This document shows positions 47,507 through 60,066 of a DNA stretch of 64,000 nucleotides, piece after piece. The position numbers and the translations under genes were made by a program. This DNA comes from Lenzites betulinus (Eukaryota > Basidiomycota > Agaricomycetes > Polyporales > Polyporaceae). The DNA lies in contig JABYQU010000045.1 of NCBI GenBank assembly GCA_022264855.1, positions 186,001 to 250,000 of the forward strand. The letters are read 5' to 3'. The notes beneath the pieces were generated by a model. It was not told where the DNA came from and ran no database searches. It saw only the letters and a program-made list of their open reading frames with translations. How positions within the stretch are numbered: position 1 is the stretch's first letter; each line of letters begins with the position of its first letter.

Positions 47507-50500
47507 CTAGAGAGCCTCGCCCATCTGCGCGGGCCCAAACGTGCCCTGGCTCGCCTCCCGCTGCAACGCAGGCCGCACACTCTCAAAGCGACCCCCGCGA
47601 TAATCACGCTCGCGCGCCCCATCCCCAAAGTACGAATTCAAAATCGACATGTGGCTCGGGGTGACCCCATCCGGCGGCGAGGGGAAGTCGCTGAGGCCAG
47701 ACATGCCGGAGGTGTTCGTCATGAAGCTCGAGCGCGCGACGTCGGACGAGTGCAGCACGCCGAGGCTGCCCTGCGACACGACGCGCCCGTGCGCGTGGTA
47801 CTCGCTCATCGGGCTGGCCTCGCCCGAGCCCGCGCCCGCGCCGACGGGAAAGCCAACCGCGGAGAGGTGCGTGGAGAAGCGCTTGTCTGAGGAGACGATC
47901 GGCGGCGTGCTGACGGCCTCGATTTCGCCGATGCGCATGTCTGCACGATGAGGGTACGTCAGTATCGTCCTCGCGCGCGCTGTCAATTGTACTGCATCCA
48001 CTCACGTTCCTGTTCCTCGTCGTCGTCGAGCGGCATCTCGAGCATCGAGGACGCCCTGCTTGACTCCACGTCCTCCGGCACGTCGTCCTCCGGCTGCGAC
48101 AGCGCGAGACTCGCGTCGATCGGCAGGCGCAACGGCGTCCCCGTCCCCTCCCGTTCATACACCAGCCCCGGCGGGGACTGTGACAGCCCCTGCGGCGGCT
48201 CCGAATCCGCGCCCGCGCGCTGGCCGCCGAGCCGCGCGCCCCACATGGGCGACGCGCGCTCACGGTCGTACCCGTCCATCATGGCCTCGTACGCCTCCAT
48301 CTCCTCCATGTTCTCGTTCAGCTGGCGCGCAAGCGACGTGAGCCCGCTCAGCGTGCGCGTGCTGCGTGCACCGAGCTCTACGTGGATGCTGCTGCTGGGA
48401 CGGCGCGAGACGGGCGCGCGCGAGTCGTCGCTCGACGGCGTGCGGCTCTCGCTCTCCGGCGGCAGGTAGAACAGGTCGCGGAAGCGCTCGAGGTCCGCGT
48501 CGGCGCCCGTGATTGGCCGCGGCGAGAGCGGCGGCGAGGACTGCTGCGAGACGACCCCGGGCCCGGGGGAGGAGCCGGACGAGTTGAAGCTGCGCGCACC
48601 GACGGACGGCTCTTTCCTGAACGCGGGCGGGTTGACGTGCTCCATGGGGCTCGATGCGACGGTGTGGTTGCTCGACGCGTGCGTCGCTTCGCGCACCATC
48701 GCAGGGCGGCGCGCGCCCGGCAGCGAGTGCGAGTGCGGCGAGAGCATGGTGGGGTCCTGCGCGCCGTACGCCTGCCGCGGGCTGATCACGACCTCGTCGT
48801 CGTCGTCCCCCAGGACATGCGACACCTCGATGGCGCCCGCCTCCGCCGGGGCGGCGTGGCTCTCGCTCGTCCCGAGCCCGCTGTCCGTGCTGAGCGGGCG
48901 CTGCATCGTGTGGTCGAGCGCGTCCGCGAAGCCCCACTCGCTCGTGCGCTTCGTGCTCGGGCCGTACGGGTGGCCCGACGGGTTGGACGACGCGCCGGCG
49001 GGGAGCTGCACGGGCGGCGTGGGGATGAATGGCGAGTACTGGATCTCGTCCGGCAGGATCTCGCGGATCTGCCCGGGGGCGAGCTCTGCGAACATGCTCG
49101 CGGTCGGCGGGCGGACCTCGAGGTGCCTGCTTGCGCGCGTCCGCTTGGGGGTGGGGTCGGTGCCGGTCGCTGCTGCGAAGGGGTGCTGGATCTGCGCGTA
49201 GGGCGAGTACGGGTGCACGGCGACGGGCTGGCGGTGCTTCGTCACTCCGTCTTCGCCGGTGGTGCTGGTAGGGCTGGGAGCGCCAGTGCTGTCCTGCCGC
49301 ACGGCCTGGAGAGCGGGGAGGATGGGTGCGCGGCCCGCGGGGCGCTGGTAGTATGGGTATGCGGCGCCTTGGGCGTAAGGGTGGTGGGGTATCCGGATCG
49401 GCTCTTTCTCGAAGGCGTCCTCCGGGGGGACTGGCGAGGAGATCGCGATGCCCATGCCCTCGACGGACGTCGACTGCGCAGACGGCGTTGGGGAGACACC
49501 TTTCGCCCCACTCGGGCCAGCGTTGGGCTGCAGCTGCGTCCTGGGCCCGGTCAGCGGCGGGGTGATCACGACGAGCCCGCTGACGACGTGGTCGTCCTGA
49601 TGCGGCATCTGGTCGCGTAGATGAATGACTTTTGTGCCATCGCGCCGCAGAGCGTCTTCCATCGCCGCGGCCTTGTCGTTCATCGGTGGCCTCGGGCGAC
49701 CCGTCGCATCGTCGCCGTCTTGCACGCCGGCGATCCCGCAGAACCCAGCCGCCGTCGTAGCCGTAGTGCGCACGATCCTCAGCGCGGACCGGCCGAGCGA
49801 GTGATTCCGCCCGTGCCCCGGCGTCCACATGAACGACTCATCCGACCGCGAACGGCCCACAGAGCCGACAGAGTTGGAGTGTCCGTGGCCGCGCGAGCGC
49901 GTCTGCCCATGCGACGCCGACGTCCACGTCGCGATGCCCGTGGCCGTCCCAGTGACCGTCGTGCCGAACGCGCTCGCCGTGCCATGTCCATCGGAGCGCG
50001 GGGGCCGCACACGGACATGCACCGTCGGCCGGCGTCGCTGGCTGCCCAGCAGCGTTGCCTCGGCGAGCACGTCGAACGCGCTCGGCTCCCGTGCATGCCC
50101 CGCACCGGGCGTGCGTGCGCCGAGCGACTTTGTGCGCGCGCGCGAGACGGACCGCGCGCGGTTGTGCCCGAACGACTTCGCCGCCTCGCGCTGCCACGCC
50201 TTGCGTTCTTCCGCGAGCTGCCGTCCGTCCTCGAGGACCCTGCGGGGGAGCGAGGTGAGCACGGCACGGCACGTGTCGCCCACGCGCGCTGCCTGCATAG
50301 AGTGCAGCGAGCGTGGGACTGGGCGGTTGGCGACTTACTTGGATAGCGACGGCGCAGGGCTGGGCAACGCGAGGTCGTCCAGCGCAAAGCTTTTTGGGCG
50401 GGGTGGTCTCAGGTTTGTGTTCGCTGCTTCAGTCTTTTCTGGTACGAGTCTTGACGGGCCTGCTACAGGGATCTCTTGTCGTGGCTCTTCGCGGACAGGC

Positions 50501-51573
50501 GGCGGACGCGGGGGCGAGGCTTGGTGCGTCTTGGCGGAGAGCTGTACTGCTGACTGTGACTTCTTGAGGGCCTTTGCGCCTGCAGCATCCAGCGGGGGTT
50601 CCATTCCAGGTGGCCATAGAGGGCTCTCGGGGGGGCTCACGATGCGGCCGCTGCCCCCCTCGCCGTCGCCATCGCCCACGCGCATAGCGAAGCGCGGCCG
50701 TGGGAGAATGAGGGCATCGCACCACGTCTCGGCCGAGAGCCAGCGCTGCTTGCCCTTCGGGAGGACGGCAGCAGTGCCGGTGGCCTGGCGCAGGTTGGGG
50801 GTGGACATCGACGCCTTGAGGCTTATGCGGGATGGACGGGGGGTGGGGAGGAGGTATGCGGGCGCAGAGGGCTTCCGCGCGAGGGGGTCGAGAAGGCGGA
50901 CGGAAAAGCGCGAAGCGGGTGGGTTCTTGCGGGGCGCTGTCGTGGCGACGGGGCTAGAAACGTAGGGCGAGGACGGGGCGGAGGGCGCGGGCGTCGCGAG
51001 CGCGTACGGGTGGCGGCGGTAGAGGGTTGGGGGCGGCGCAGCGTCGTGCGCTGGCCCGGGGGGCACGGGCGGAACGGGATCCCTGCGCAGAGATCCGGCG
51101 GAGGACGAGTGCTGGAGCCTGTGCGCTGCCTTCCTCGTCCCGAACGACAGGATGCTGGCGAGGCTCGAGCGATGGTGCAGCGGTGCCTCCTGCGCCCCCC
51201 GCGCCCGCACCGCGACCGGCTGCGGTGTGTCGCCCACCCCGCCCGCCTGCTCCAGCTTCACGAACGTCTGCACTCTGCTCTTCCGCTTGCCTTCCTCTCC
51301 TCCTTGGCGCGACGCGTTCGACAGCGCGCGGATGCGCGGCGAGCGCTCCGAACGCTCATCCTCGTTCTCCATCAGCCATCCGCTCACCAGGTGTCCCCAG
51401 CTGTCCGTGTTCCGCTCGTCCTTCACCGTAGAAGGCTCGATGGGGCCGTGGTACGGGATGTACCACTCCTCAGATGGCGGCTCGGCGGAGCGCGGGGCGG
51501 CATGATTAGACTTGAACGGCAGCGCTAGCCGGGAAAGCCGCGAAAAGGGCGAAGACTGCGCATGGTTGGACAT
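47507..51573 (-). CDS. Large low-complexity protein, function unknown
   Basis: Three exons read down from 51573: 51573-50339, 50239-48006, 47940-47507, giving 1300 residues. It begins MSNHAQSSPFSRLSRLALPF and soon has EEWYIPYHGPIEPS, a conserved-looking patch. Most of the chain is Pro/Ser/Ala/Gly/Arg-rich and should be disordered. Ordered-looking spots: RVLEDGRQLAEERKAWQREA region near the first splice, RIPHHPYAQGAAYPYYQR, DLERFRDLFYLPPESE, and SLARQLNENMEEMEAYEAMMDGYDRE near the end. No catalytic motif, signal peptide or membrane span is present. It may be a scaffold or regulator, but I do not recognise it. The 99-nt first intron was chosen over a nearer acceptor because only 50240 keeps the frame. 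The gene lies between the arms of the inverted repeat. Confidence 0.75.
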
Positions 51574-51950
51574 ATAACAAGGATTGACGGCACAGAGGGG
51601 CCTCGGGAGTGAGTGCGGCGCCGGGGGCGTCGGCCTCAACGTCCAGCACGTCGACTCGTCGTCGGGGGAGAGGGAGAACAATTTCGGGCGAATTTGATGC
51701 CAACAAGTCGGTCTACGTTATGAGATCAAACTTGACAAAGCCGCGCTGCAATCTCCTCCCTGCAAGGCACATCCCGCCGCGCATTCGCTTGCCTCCTGCG
51801 ATATTACCTCATCTCTCCATCTACCATGCGCTAAATCCTGACGTATTTTGGAGATGCGGAGGACGACGTAGAACGATTTCTCATTTTTCGACATACGAAC
51901 AAACTGATCGGTTTTCTCCCACTTAACTATTATACAAACCCCGAATAGAT

Positions 51951-52285
51951 CTAGCGGCGGGACGGTCCCAGTTCGGCGAGATTATAATCGTTGTACTCGA
52001 CGCCGAGGTCAGCGGCGACACCGACCTGCGGAGTTCCGGATGAAACGTGCGCACCGTGCCACTGCGACACCTTGATCTCTTTTCCAATGTCTCTGCGCAG
52101 CGCTTGCTCTGCGGCCGTGTCTCTAGTTCTGTAGTCTCAGGTAATCCCAATGCTCGCTGTGGGCGATTCAGGCCCCAGGCACTCTTGGAGGCTAAGAAGG
52201 TCCACCACCACATGCGCTCATTGATATCTCCGCAGTACTTCAAGAGACCACGTAAGTTCATCATACTTACAAGGCTTCCATAAGT
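51951..52285 (-). pseudogene. Coding-like fragment in the right arm, unrecognised
   Basis: On the minus strand a frame ends at 51951 with a protein-like run: EQALRRDIGKEIKV, then SQWHGAHVSSGTPQVG, VAADLGVEYNDYNLAEL and PSRR. The left arm contains the same sequence up to GVE (about 46950-47070, plus strand) and then diverges. Upstream the frame is broken by stops, and I found no clean splice. It is either the last exon of an unrecognised gene or a relic copied with the repeat. Function unknown. Confidence 0.35.
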
Positions 52286-53483
52286 TTGCTGTGGTAAACA
52301 TTCCGTGACTGATGATGATAATATATTAAAGCAGTGTGTAGCCTATAGGCCACAAATCCGAATCGCTGGAAGGTGTAAATGGGCCGCGTGAGCCCGCTGT
52401 CAATCGGATCATTGTTCTATGGCCACATATACTAGCATATACCCCCGAAATTGTCTTCCTTTCGATGAAGTGAGTCGTTTCACAAGCCTTAGCAGGTCGT
52501 GGTCTTGCTGAAGGCCGACAGAAGTGAAGCCTGCCCGTACGCTCACTGACAATGCTCTGGCTAGTGGCCTCATGCAGCCTCGCTAGGACAACGTTATACT
52601 GGCATCTTGGCGTGACCGAACATCGGGTGCCTCAAAACCCACCGACGTCACGCACACGAGCTCGGGCCCAGTATTCACGATTCACGAGGGCCCGTGAATG
52701 GAGAGTTCGTTGCATGCATATGGAAAGCGTCTTCGTAGCTTCGACGCTTTAAGCTCGGGCAGCGAAGTGAGCCGGCGCCGTGGCCGAGGAGGAGTAAAGC
52801 CTGAGTGGGAGCGACGAGTGGACATACCCGGCGGGCCAAGAACCTACCAGAGGTACGTCGCATGGAGCCCAAGTCTTTCGTTGCGGTGCCGCACAGTGGC
52901 AACCTGCAAGCCTCAAGAGCGATGCGCGGGCGGGAGCGGGGGTGGGCGCGGGGGCGGGGTGCTCCAACTCGACGTACTGCGGGGAAGCACTTCAGTCCCT
53001 CATTCTGCTATTCTAATTTCTTCCACCCCGCGCCGAGTCTCGCGTCTCGCGCCCGACGAGCAGCACGTACGTACGCAGCATGTCCATGTCAGGGGTCCCC
53101 GTGCGCATGCCAGCAGCGAGCGGGTACCTGTCGATCAGCAGTCGGTGGACCCGGCTCACCGTATAATCAAGGACTCCACAGCGCCAGCTGTGGAGCGCAG
53201 TGCGACCGGTGTGCCGCGTTGTGTAGTCTTCCCGACGTTGGGGAAAGCATTGATTCTTTGTTGCTCTGCTGGAGGGACGGGGAGCAAGCGCATGTAGATC
53301 CAAGGGTACGTTCTTGTTCTCTACCTTTACCTTTGTTGTGCTCGCACGATCGGTGTGCGTTGTGTGGCCCCCCGACGCTGGGGCAAGGCTCTGAATTTCT
53401 CTCCGCTGTGTTCGAGGGACGGTGAGCAAGGGCATGTATATTCAAGGGTGCGTTCTGTTTCGCTACCTTCACCCTTTGTTGAG
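51985..53483. repeat. Inverted repeat, right arm
   Basis: Reverse-complement partner of 45301-47075 without the 489-bp insertion. Its outer part (about 53195-53483) contains two diverged direct units of about 140 bases, each with the words GGTGTGC, CCCGACG and GAGGGACGG, so this arm has been partly duplicated. Confidence 0.8.
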
Positions 53484-53798
53484 GTACATTTCACGCAGGA
53501 CTGTCTTACGGGGGCCAATTATTTAGATGGCTTACGGTCATTCACAGGCGTCCCTTCGGGCGACCGTATCGATATCAAGTCAGACATATCGAGTCGTAAA
53601 CTGTGTAAGGAGAGAAGCCTGAGGGCGCCACAGTGTTTTGCGCCGAGCGTTTCACTTCCTCTCGCACGACAATCGTGTGCTTCAAGCCAACGCTTGCGAC
53701 ATGGGTGGCTTCCCATACCAATGTCGTCTGCATAACTTACTACCCTACTGCTAACTACCCTCGAACATCGACGGCAGTCTCGCAGGACAAGCACACGC

Positions 53799-56700
53799 TC
53801 ATAGCTCGTCGTGCGGCTTCTTCGACTCGTCCTTGTCAGCCACCTCAGCCCCTGCGAGTCTCCGCGCGAAGGCGGAGATCTCGCCGTCGTAGACCTCCCA
53901 CTCCGGTATCTGCTTCGCCCTGTCGAGCTTCGGCTCTTTCTGTATAACTCGATCAGTGGGTGTGTTGAGGATGGACGACGGAATGCGTGCTTACCGTGAG
54001 CGGGTTTTGGCAGAGGTCGATCGTCTTTGCGCGGTCCAAGCGGTCTTTGCTGCCTATAGGTTGCATAATTGTGAGAGATGGCCCCGGATACACCGTGCGA
54101 GTTGCTACGTACACCATGTCTCGCACTGCGATGCAGATAATTTATGAGTATCTCCCTACACCGGATTTTGCTACCACTTACCCATAACCAATCTTCGGGG
54201 AGAGAATACTGGAGTCAAGGGTCAGCTACGGTCGAATAGATAGGAATTAAGATGCACTCACGATAGGAACTTCGCGCTGCAGGTTGTTCGGGAGATCTGT
54301 GGACAGTAGGTCAATGGTGAATAAGTCGTGATAAGACAATACATACCCTGGTCAAGATTGGCGAGCGAGTTCGGATCCGCAGACAGCTGCTGGTAGTGCC
54401 CACGCAGAATATCCTACACAGAAAGCTTAGTCGATATCCACCATGACCGATGTGGGTAATGGACGTACACCTGCGGCCATCTATGTTTGTATCGCGTTAT
54501 CAGCTGCCGACTCCAAAGCTATGAGAACTTATGACTTACCTGTCGGAACCGCACAAGGTCCACAACATAGAGGGCGCTGCAAGGGACTAAGCACTTCTCC
54601 GTCCCATCGTAATGCGCTCGACGTACCTGATATGGTATGGCGTACCGCGCAAGAAGTCCCTCCAATACCCTGTCTTCCAGAACCGGAATCCCTCGGTGTC
54701 GGGGTTATCGTCACCCATCGGCACGTAGCCGTACGGGCGGCCACGCAGGTCGAGGTCCACGAGCTCCTGCAGGTCCGCACGCACAATCTGGTCGGCGTCG
54801 ACGAAGATCACCTTCTTGAGGTCCATGGGGAAGAGCACGTCTAGGAAGAGGATCTTGTACGCCCAGATGATGCGCTGCTTCTCAGTCTGCGCGCGCAGCC
54901 AGGACGGCCAAGTGTAGGTGACTAGCTCATACTGGAAGCCGTACTCGGCAGCATAGTGGGGCAGGAATTCCTGGGGTTGGGCGATGAGCACAAGCTCATG
55001 TAAGGAGTTAGAGGGAAAGCACAAACCAGGAACGAAGGAGAGAGGAAGTTGTCGATGAACCAGAACTTGACGCTGCTCTTCGTGTGCCGCAGAACGCTCA
55101 GGATCATGATGGATGCAAACCGCTATAAATGAGAGTTAGAGGAGTCGGCGAGACATAGCATCCAGCCTACTTCATAAAGATGTCCAGACGCGACGGTGAA
55201 GATGTTGATATCAGCTTGACCGTCGTCAACGGGCACAAGAGCCTTGTCTTCTTTCTTGCCGCCGAAAAGAGCAGATATCCTGTACGTTTGTCAAAAGAGC
55301 GCACGCTAACCACGAAAGTTTTTACGAAACCCACTTGTGCACGAGGTTATCAATCGCGCCCGAATGCTCTGCCAGGACGTCGTCATCGGTCCTCAAGACG
55401 TCCTCGAGCTCCATGCCCGGCAACCGTGCTAGGCGTGGATAGAGCGTTACGCCCTCGAAGCTCGTCACCGTCACCTCATCGCCTGCCTCGTCGACCGCGG
55501 GGCTGTCCCAGCCCTCGTTCCCCACGCTTTCCATCGCGAAGATCTCCCGTCCGCGTCCCGGACGCACCTCAAGGCGGTACACGCCCGGCTTCGTGCGGAA
55601 CTGCAGGTACCCTAGGTTTGCCATGACGAGCGTGTCCGCGATGGGCGTGTCGTCGCTCGTGACGAGCTGCATCTGCAGCCCGCGCGGGGGCGAGGAAGTC
55701 GCGCTCTCACGTGCGTGGCCCTCAACGACGAGGGCGTCGAGGTCGAAAACTGCTTGAAGCCCATGTGCACGGTCCTGGGGCGAAAGAAGGCCGAGCTGGA
55801 TGTTGTCGAGATCGTAGACAGCCTCTTTCGGGTGGATGAGCCAGGACTGGGGCGCGTCCAGCGCCAGTGTGTAAATAGGCTCGATAGGGAGGCCGGTGAA
55901 CCTAGCCTTGGCGTGTATCTCGTTTCTACGAGACGTGAGTGTACAGCACGGCGCCAAGCAGACTGACCGCTCACCCATCCTCGTCGAAGGACAATTTCGG
56001 AAGCAGGTTGTAGCGGTAGAATCGCTTGAGGGGCATCTGCGAAATTATGTTACGACCGACTTCTACGCTAACTCCTCGGAACATGGGCCTACCTCACTAT
56101 GTCTCATCGGGTTCACGTGGATTTCCATATGGACACCCGGCATCTCTGAGAACCACTGCATTCTTCCGTTAGCACCTCATTCTCTCAAAAGACGGACACG
56201 GACCTACCTCGAGCAAGCTCGTCCATTTCTGTGCCTCTTCGCTCAAAGGGTTGATCAGCGCCCCAATCTGGAATAACGCCTCCGTCTCGTCCCCGATCTT
56301 AAAAGCACTGGCGGGATGTTTCAGATACAAGCGACACAACGATGTAGGCGCAGGACGTACGTATAATCGCCTTCCAGTTTACGGTAATTCCGGAGACGCG
56401 GGCGCTGCGGCGCATTGAAGAGGCCTGCTTCGCTGGGATCCGGCTGCTGGATCGACGAGATAATTGAAGACACGATAGACGTGAGCTCCGCGGCGTCGTC
56501 CCTGCACACACGCGTAAACAATGCTGTAAGGCTCCCGCAGGATAACAAGGAGCGCACCTGTCCAGGTCGCGGACAGACTCGGACACCGACAGGAGCGCTT
56601 CGTAGACGGGCTGGACGCGCTTGTGATACTCGAACGCTGCGAGGGTCTCGAAGTCGCCCGCGATGAATTCCCCGGGCTGCATTGGACCTACCACCTATAG

Positions 56701-59700
56701 CCACGTTCAGCGTCCGTCTGTGGATGGAGGGTGTGAAGGATTCCGTACCCGACCGTTGACGATCACAGCGTGCTCGCCAGCCTTGAGGCCGAGCTGGCGC
56801 ACGACGAGACTGCATGCGTCGAGGTATACCTTCTCACTGGCAGGGAGATCCGCAAGTACGTCCTCCAGGCGCTGTGAGAACACTTGCTGAGACCCATGTT
56901 CGCCCTCTGCGGCATCGTTGAGACGAAGCAGCGAGAGGAGACGTTCAGGCGTATACGTGGACAATACGTCCCCAGCGATGAGTCGTGCGAGGATAGTTGA
57001 GGATGTGACCGAGTCGTCTGAGTTGCTCGATGGCTGGGCTGAGGGCGAGTGTACGAATGAAACACGGCTAAGGGAGCCGGGAACCTGTGGTGCCTTAGTG
57101 AGAATGCCAACAGACTGAGTATAACCGAACGGTGCTCACGACGGACTCGAGGGCCTCCTTGACGAAGGCGCGGCCATCTTCGCTATCGAGATCAGCGACG
57201 ACGTACATTGTGATCGGAACGTTCTCAGACTCAACTGTAGAAGGTTAAGTATTTTTGTTCATATCACACAGTATATCCTGTCCAGACTTACTAGGATGCA
57301 CGAACGCGCCCGCCGTGCTGTTCAGCCCATTCCGCTCAATCAGCTCTGGGAGGCTGTAGATACGCAAGCTTCCAGCCTTCTGAGCGGGGTGGATGTAGAT
57401 GTTCCGCCTCTTGGCTGTCGTTGGCAAATCGTAGAAGTACGTCGAGATTTGGCCGGCATCCTCTTCCTTGATCTCGCCTTTATGGATCTGCACAATGTCA
57501 TGAGCCACCGGCGCATGGTATGGTCATCCATGAGAGACACACCTTGATCTGCAGGTGCTGGAGCTGCGTTGAAATCTCTCCCTGGAGGTACCGCAGAAAC
57601 TCCTGCACCGCCGTCAGCATACAGTCGCCTTATGCTCCGGAAATACACGCACGTCATCTAAATCGTAGTGCTTGCCATTCACGAAGGCGTGCCCTTGTGG
57701 CGCAGACGCCAGGGTCGCGCTCAATCGCACTGCGTACGTACGCGCGTTCTCCAAATCGCCTTCGCTCCCTTCAAGGACTGTATCGAGGTGGGTCTCTGTG
57801 CCTTCCGGGAGATCCTCCTTCGCGGCGAGCAGCTGGTTAAAGCTCGCACGAACCCGATCCCAGCGCACAACCGGGCTGAGCTGCTCCGGAGGAACATCCT
57901 TCTGCGAGAGCTACCCGTCTAGCATTAGTGCTGCTCTGTTTCACCCCTAATGCACTGCTACACTTACTGAAAGGAAGAACGCGAGGGTGTCTTCGGAACC
58001 GAATGTCTTCAATAGATACGCGAAGAGACGCGCCATGCGCGCGCCTTCCTCGGTTTCGACCAGCGGTGCAACGCCCCACCGGAACGGCAGGCCGCGGTGA
58101 ATGAGCTGGTTCACGGTGCCGCCGAGGAACTCAATTGTGCTCCCCTGGGAGAGGTCCGCGGCGAGGACGATGTTGAACAAGTTGAACTTCACCGTCGGGA
58201 ACTGGCCCGGGTAGAGCTGACGGAGGAGCTACAAACACGGTCAGCGCTTGCACCTTCATACTGGGATGCGTCGAAGGGAATGCGACTTACGATCCGAAGT
58301 TTCGCACCCCAGCCGATATAGCTTCGCGTGCGAGTTTAACTTACATATGCGCACGACAGAAGTATAGACTCACCGCTCGTCATTTTCGATGTCGTTTAGC
58401 CACCCGATGACTTCCCCGCCTTCGGCGCGGTCGCTTGCGTCGAAGAGACCGTCGAGCACACCCCCGCTTGCCTGGGCCTCCGCGATGGTGCGGTGCGTCA
58501 GGAGTTCAATTGCCTCGGCCGGCGACATTCCTAGTGACATCAACGAGAGCATCGTCTGGCGCTCTTTGCGAATCGCCTTCAGCAGTCTTTATGCCAACTC
58601 TCAGCAGCCGTTTCGGTAGAGCCCAGCTGGCACGTACCCGAAGGGGTTCATGTTCTTCTCCTCGATTGAGGCACCATTCAGCCATATTGCGTTCGCGCCT
58701 CCTGGTGCGCGCTGTTGGTTCACTTCAAGTTCGCTCAGGAGGCTCTCGTTCACTGTGACACGGCGTGCCAAGGCTCCAGCGTAGCGCGGGAAGTTCTGCG
58801 AGAGCTGCTTGAGTGTAGCCAGCCGATCGAGCGGCTCCTCCGCGTCGTAGATGAGCTGTGTAGCCTGCAGGCCGATCTCTATTGAGAGTTAGTAACTAAC
58901 GACGACGATAAACGCGACCTGCGTCAACATACCAAGAAGCTCATCATCGGTGAGCGGCGCAGTGACGTCCACAGCCTCGTCCACGGGATACTGCTGTAAA
59001 CGGGCAACGACGACGTCTTCTTCGTCTTCCTGCACACTGCCACCACTGTCTGCTTGCGAGTCGCTCCCACTGCTGCTACCCTGGAGCCGGTCGTCCACCG
59101 CGAGGTAGTCCATCTTCTTCAAGTGCAGGGCGACTCCGTACCCCGAGAGGTGTGTCCGCACATCCAAACTACGATCTACCGGAGGGACCGGGCGGAACAC
59201 GTAAGAAACAGAGGGCGAAGGCGCACTCGCGGCAGCATAGAGGTACGAGTGCAAGGCGCGGAAGTTGGTTGATTCGACCGAAGCATAGAGGACCGCCGTG
59301 TGCGGCGGTGCAGACGGCGTGCGAGCGGGATCAGGCAGTATGTGGTCAAATGGCAGTAATTTGGGAGACGAAGGCGACCTGGAGAGTACTTATGTGCAAC
59401 GGAATAGAATGGATATAACAGGAGAAACTTACGTGTGCTTCGCTGCAGCCTCCGGAGAGTCGATAGCTGCTGTCTGAAGGAGGTGTGCGAGCGTTTGTGC
59501 GTCGCAGACGACCTGCCCATACCAGTCCACCCAAGACCCACATGAATCTTCGCTGCCCGCTCGTTTGGCATGATGGTCGCTGTAGTATTGGTAGAATGCT
59601 TCTAGTTTGGGGCTGGCAGAATGCAGCGCTACATGCATCTCCGCGGAGACGTATGCGCCGGGTGCAGCAAGATGATCTAGGGCCAGAGCAGTTTCTAGTA

Positions 59701-60066
59701 CATGGCCATGTACAGCGGCGGCAGAGGAGTGCCCCGACTGTAGAGGAAAGACATCCGGGTTGGTGACTGCATGCAAAAGGGGAAAGAATGCATTTGGCTC
59801 CTCAATGGTTACGGCTTCTCTGTAAAACGAGAGGGTAAGCTGAGCTCAGAAGGCGAGAGACGCCGTGTGGCAGACGAGAGGGACAACACGAGAAGCTAGC
59901 CTGAGAAAAGCAGTCCGGCTTGCTCCAAACCTTGTGCGACTTACATGCTCTCCAGAAGAATGGGGGCCGCAGGCCATGATGTTCTAAGGTCGACATTGAC
60001 GGACGGTTTGGCAGCAGAGGCGTGGAGGAGCGGCCATGATAGAAGTGGGACGAAGGCGGCGAGCAT
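53799..60066 (-). CDS. UGGT: UDP-glucose:glycoprotein glucosyltransferase
   Basis: Twenty-nine exons, 1559 residues. Read down: 60066-59945, 59819-59433, 59378-58933, 58878-58638, 58586-58374, 58321-58291, 58228-57968, 57901-57653, 57602-57543, 57487-57292, 57234-57140, 57084-56749, 56694-56558, 56501-56361, 56307-56208, 56155-56093, 56036-55975, 55925-55326, 55279-55171, 55122-55027, 54970-54627, 54576-54540, 54480-54469, 54413-54347, 54296-54262, 54208-54182, 54125-54113, 54053-53995, 53939-53799. A signal peptide ([18 protein letters not shown]) and a C-terminal HDEL place it in the ER lumen. The long N-terminal part is the misfolding sensor (thioredoxin-like domains). The GT24 domain starts near [15 protein letters not shown] and includes [26 protein letters not shown] (DxD), [50 protein letters not shown] and [15 protein letters not shown]. 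It reglucosylates misfolded N-glycoproteins for calnexin. Exons 23 and 27 are 12 and 13 nt. Every joint keeps phase. Confidence 0.95.

Noticed and set aside
48260..49828. Long open frames on both strands over the 1300-residue gene (412 codons +, 522 codons -)
   Set aside because: Other-frame readings of GC-rich, Pro/Ser/Ala-coding DNA; very Arg-rich with no motifs. The chosen frame alone splices cleanly at both ends.
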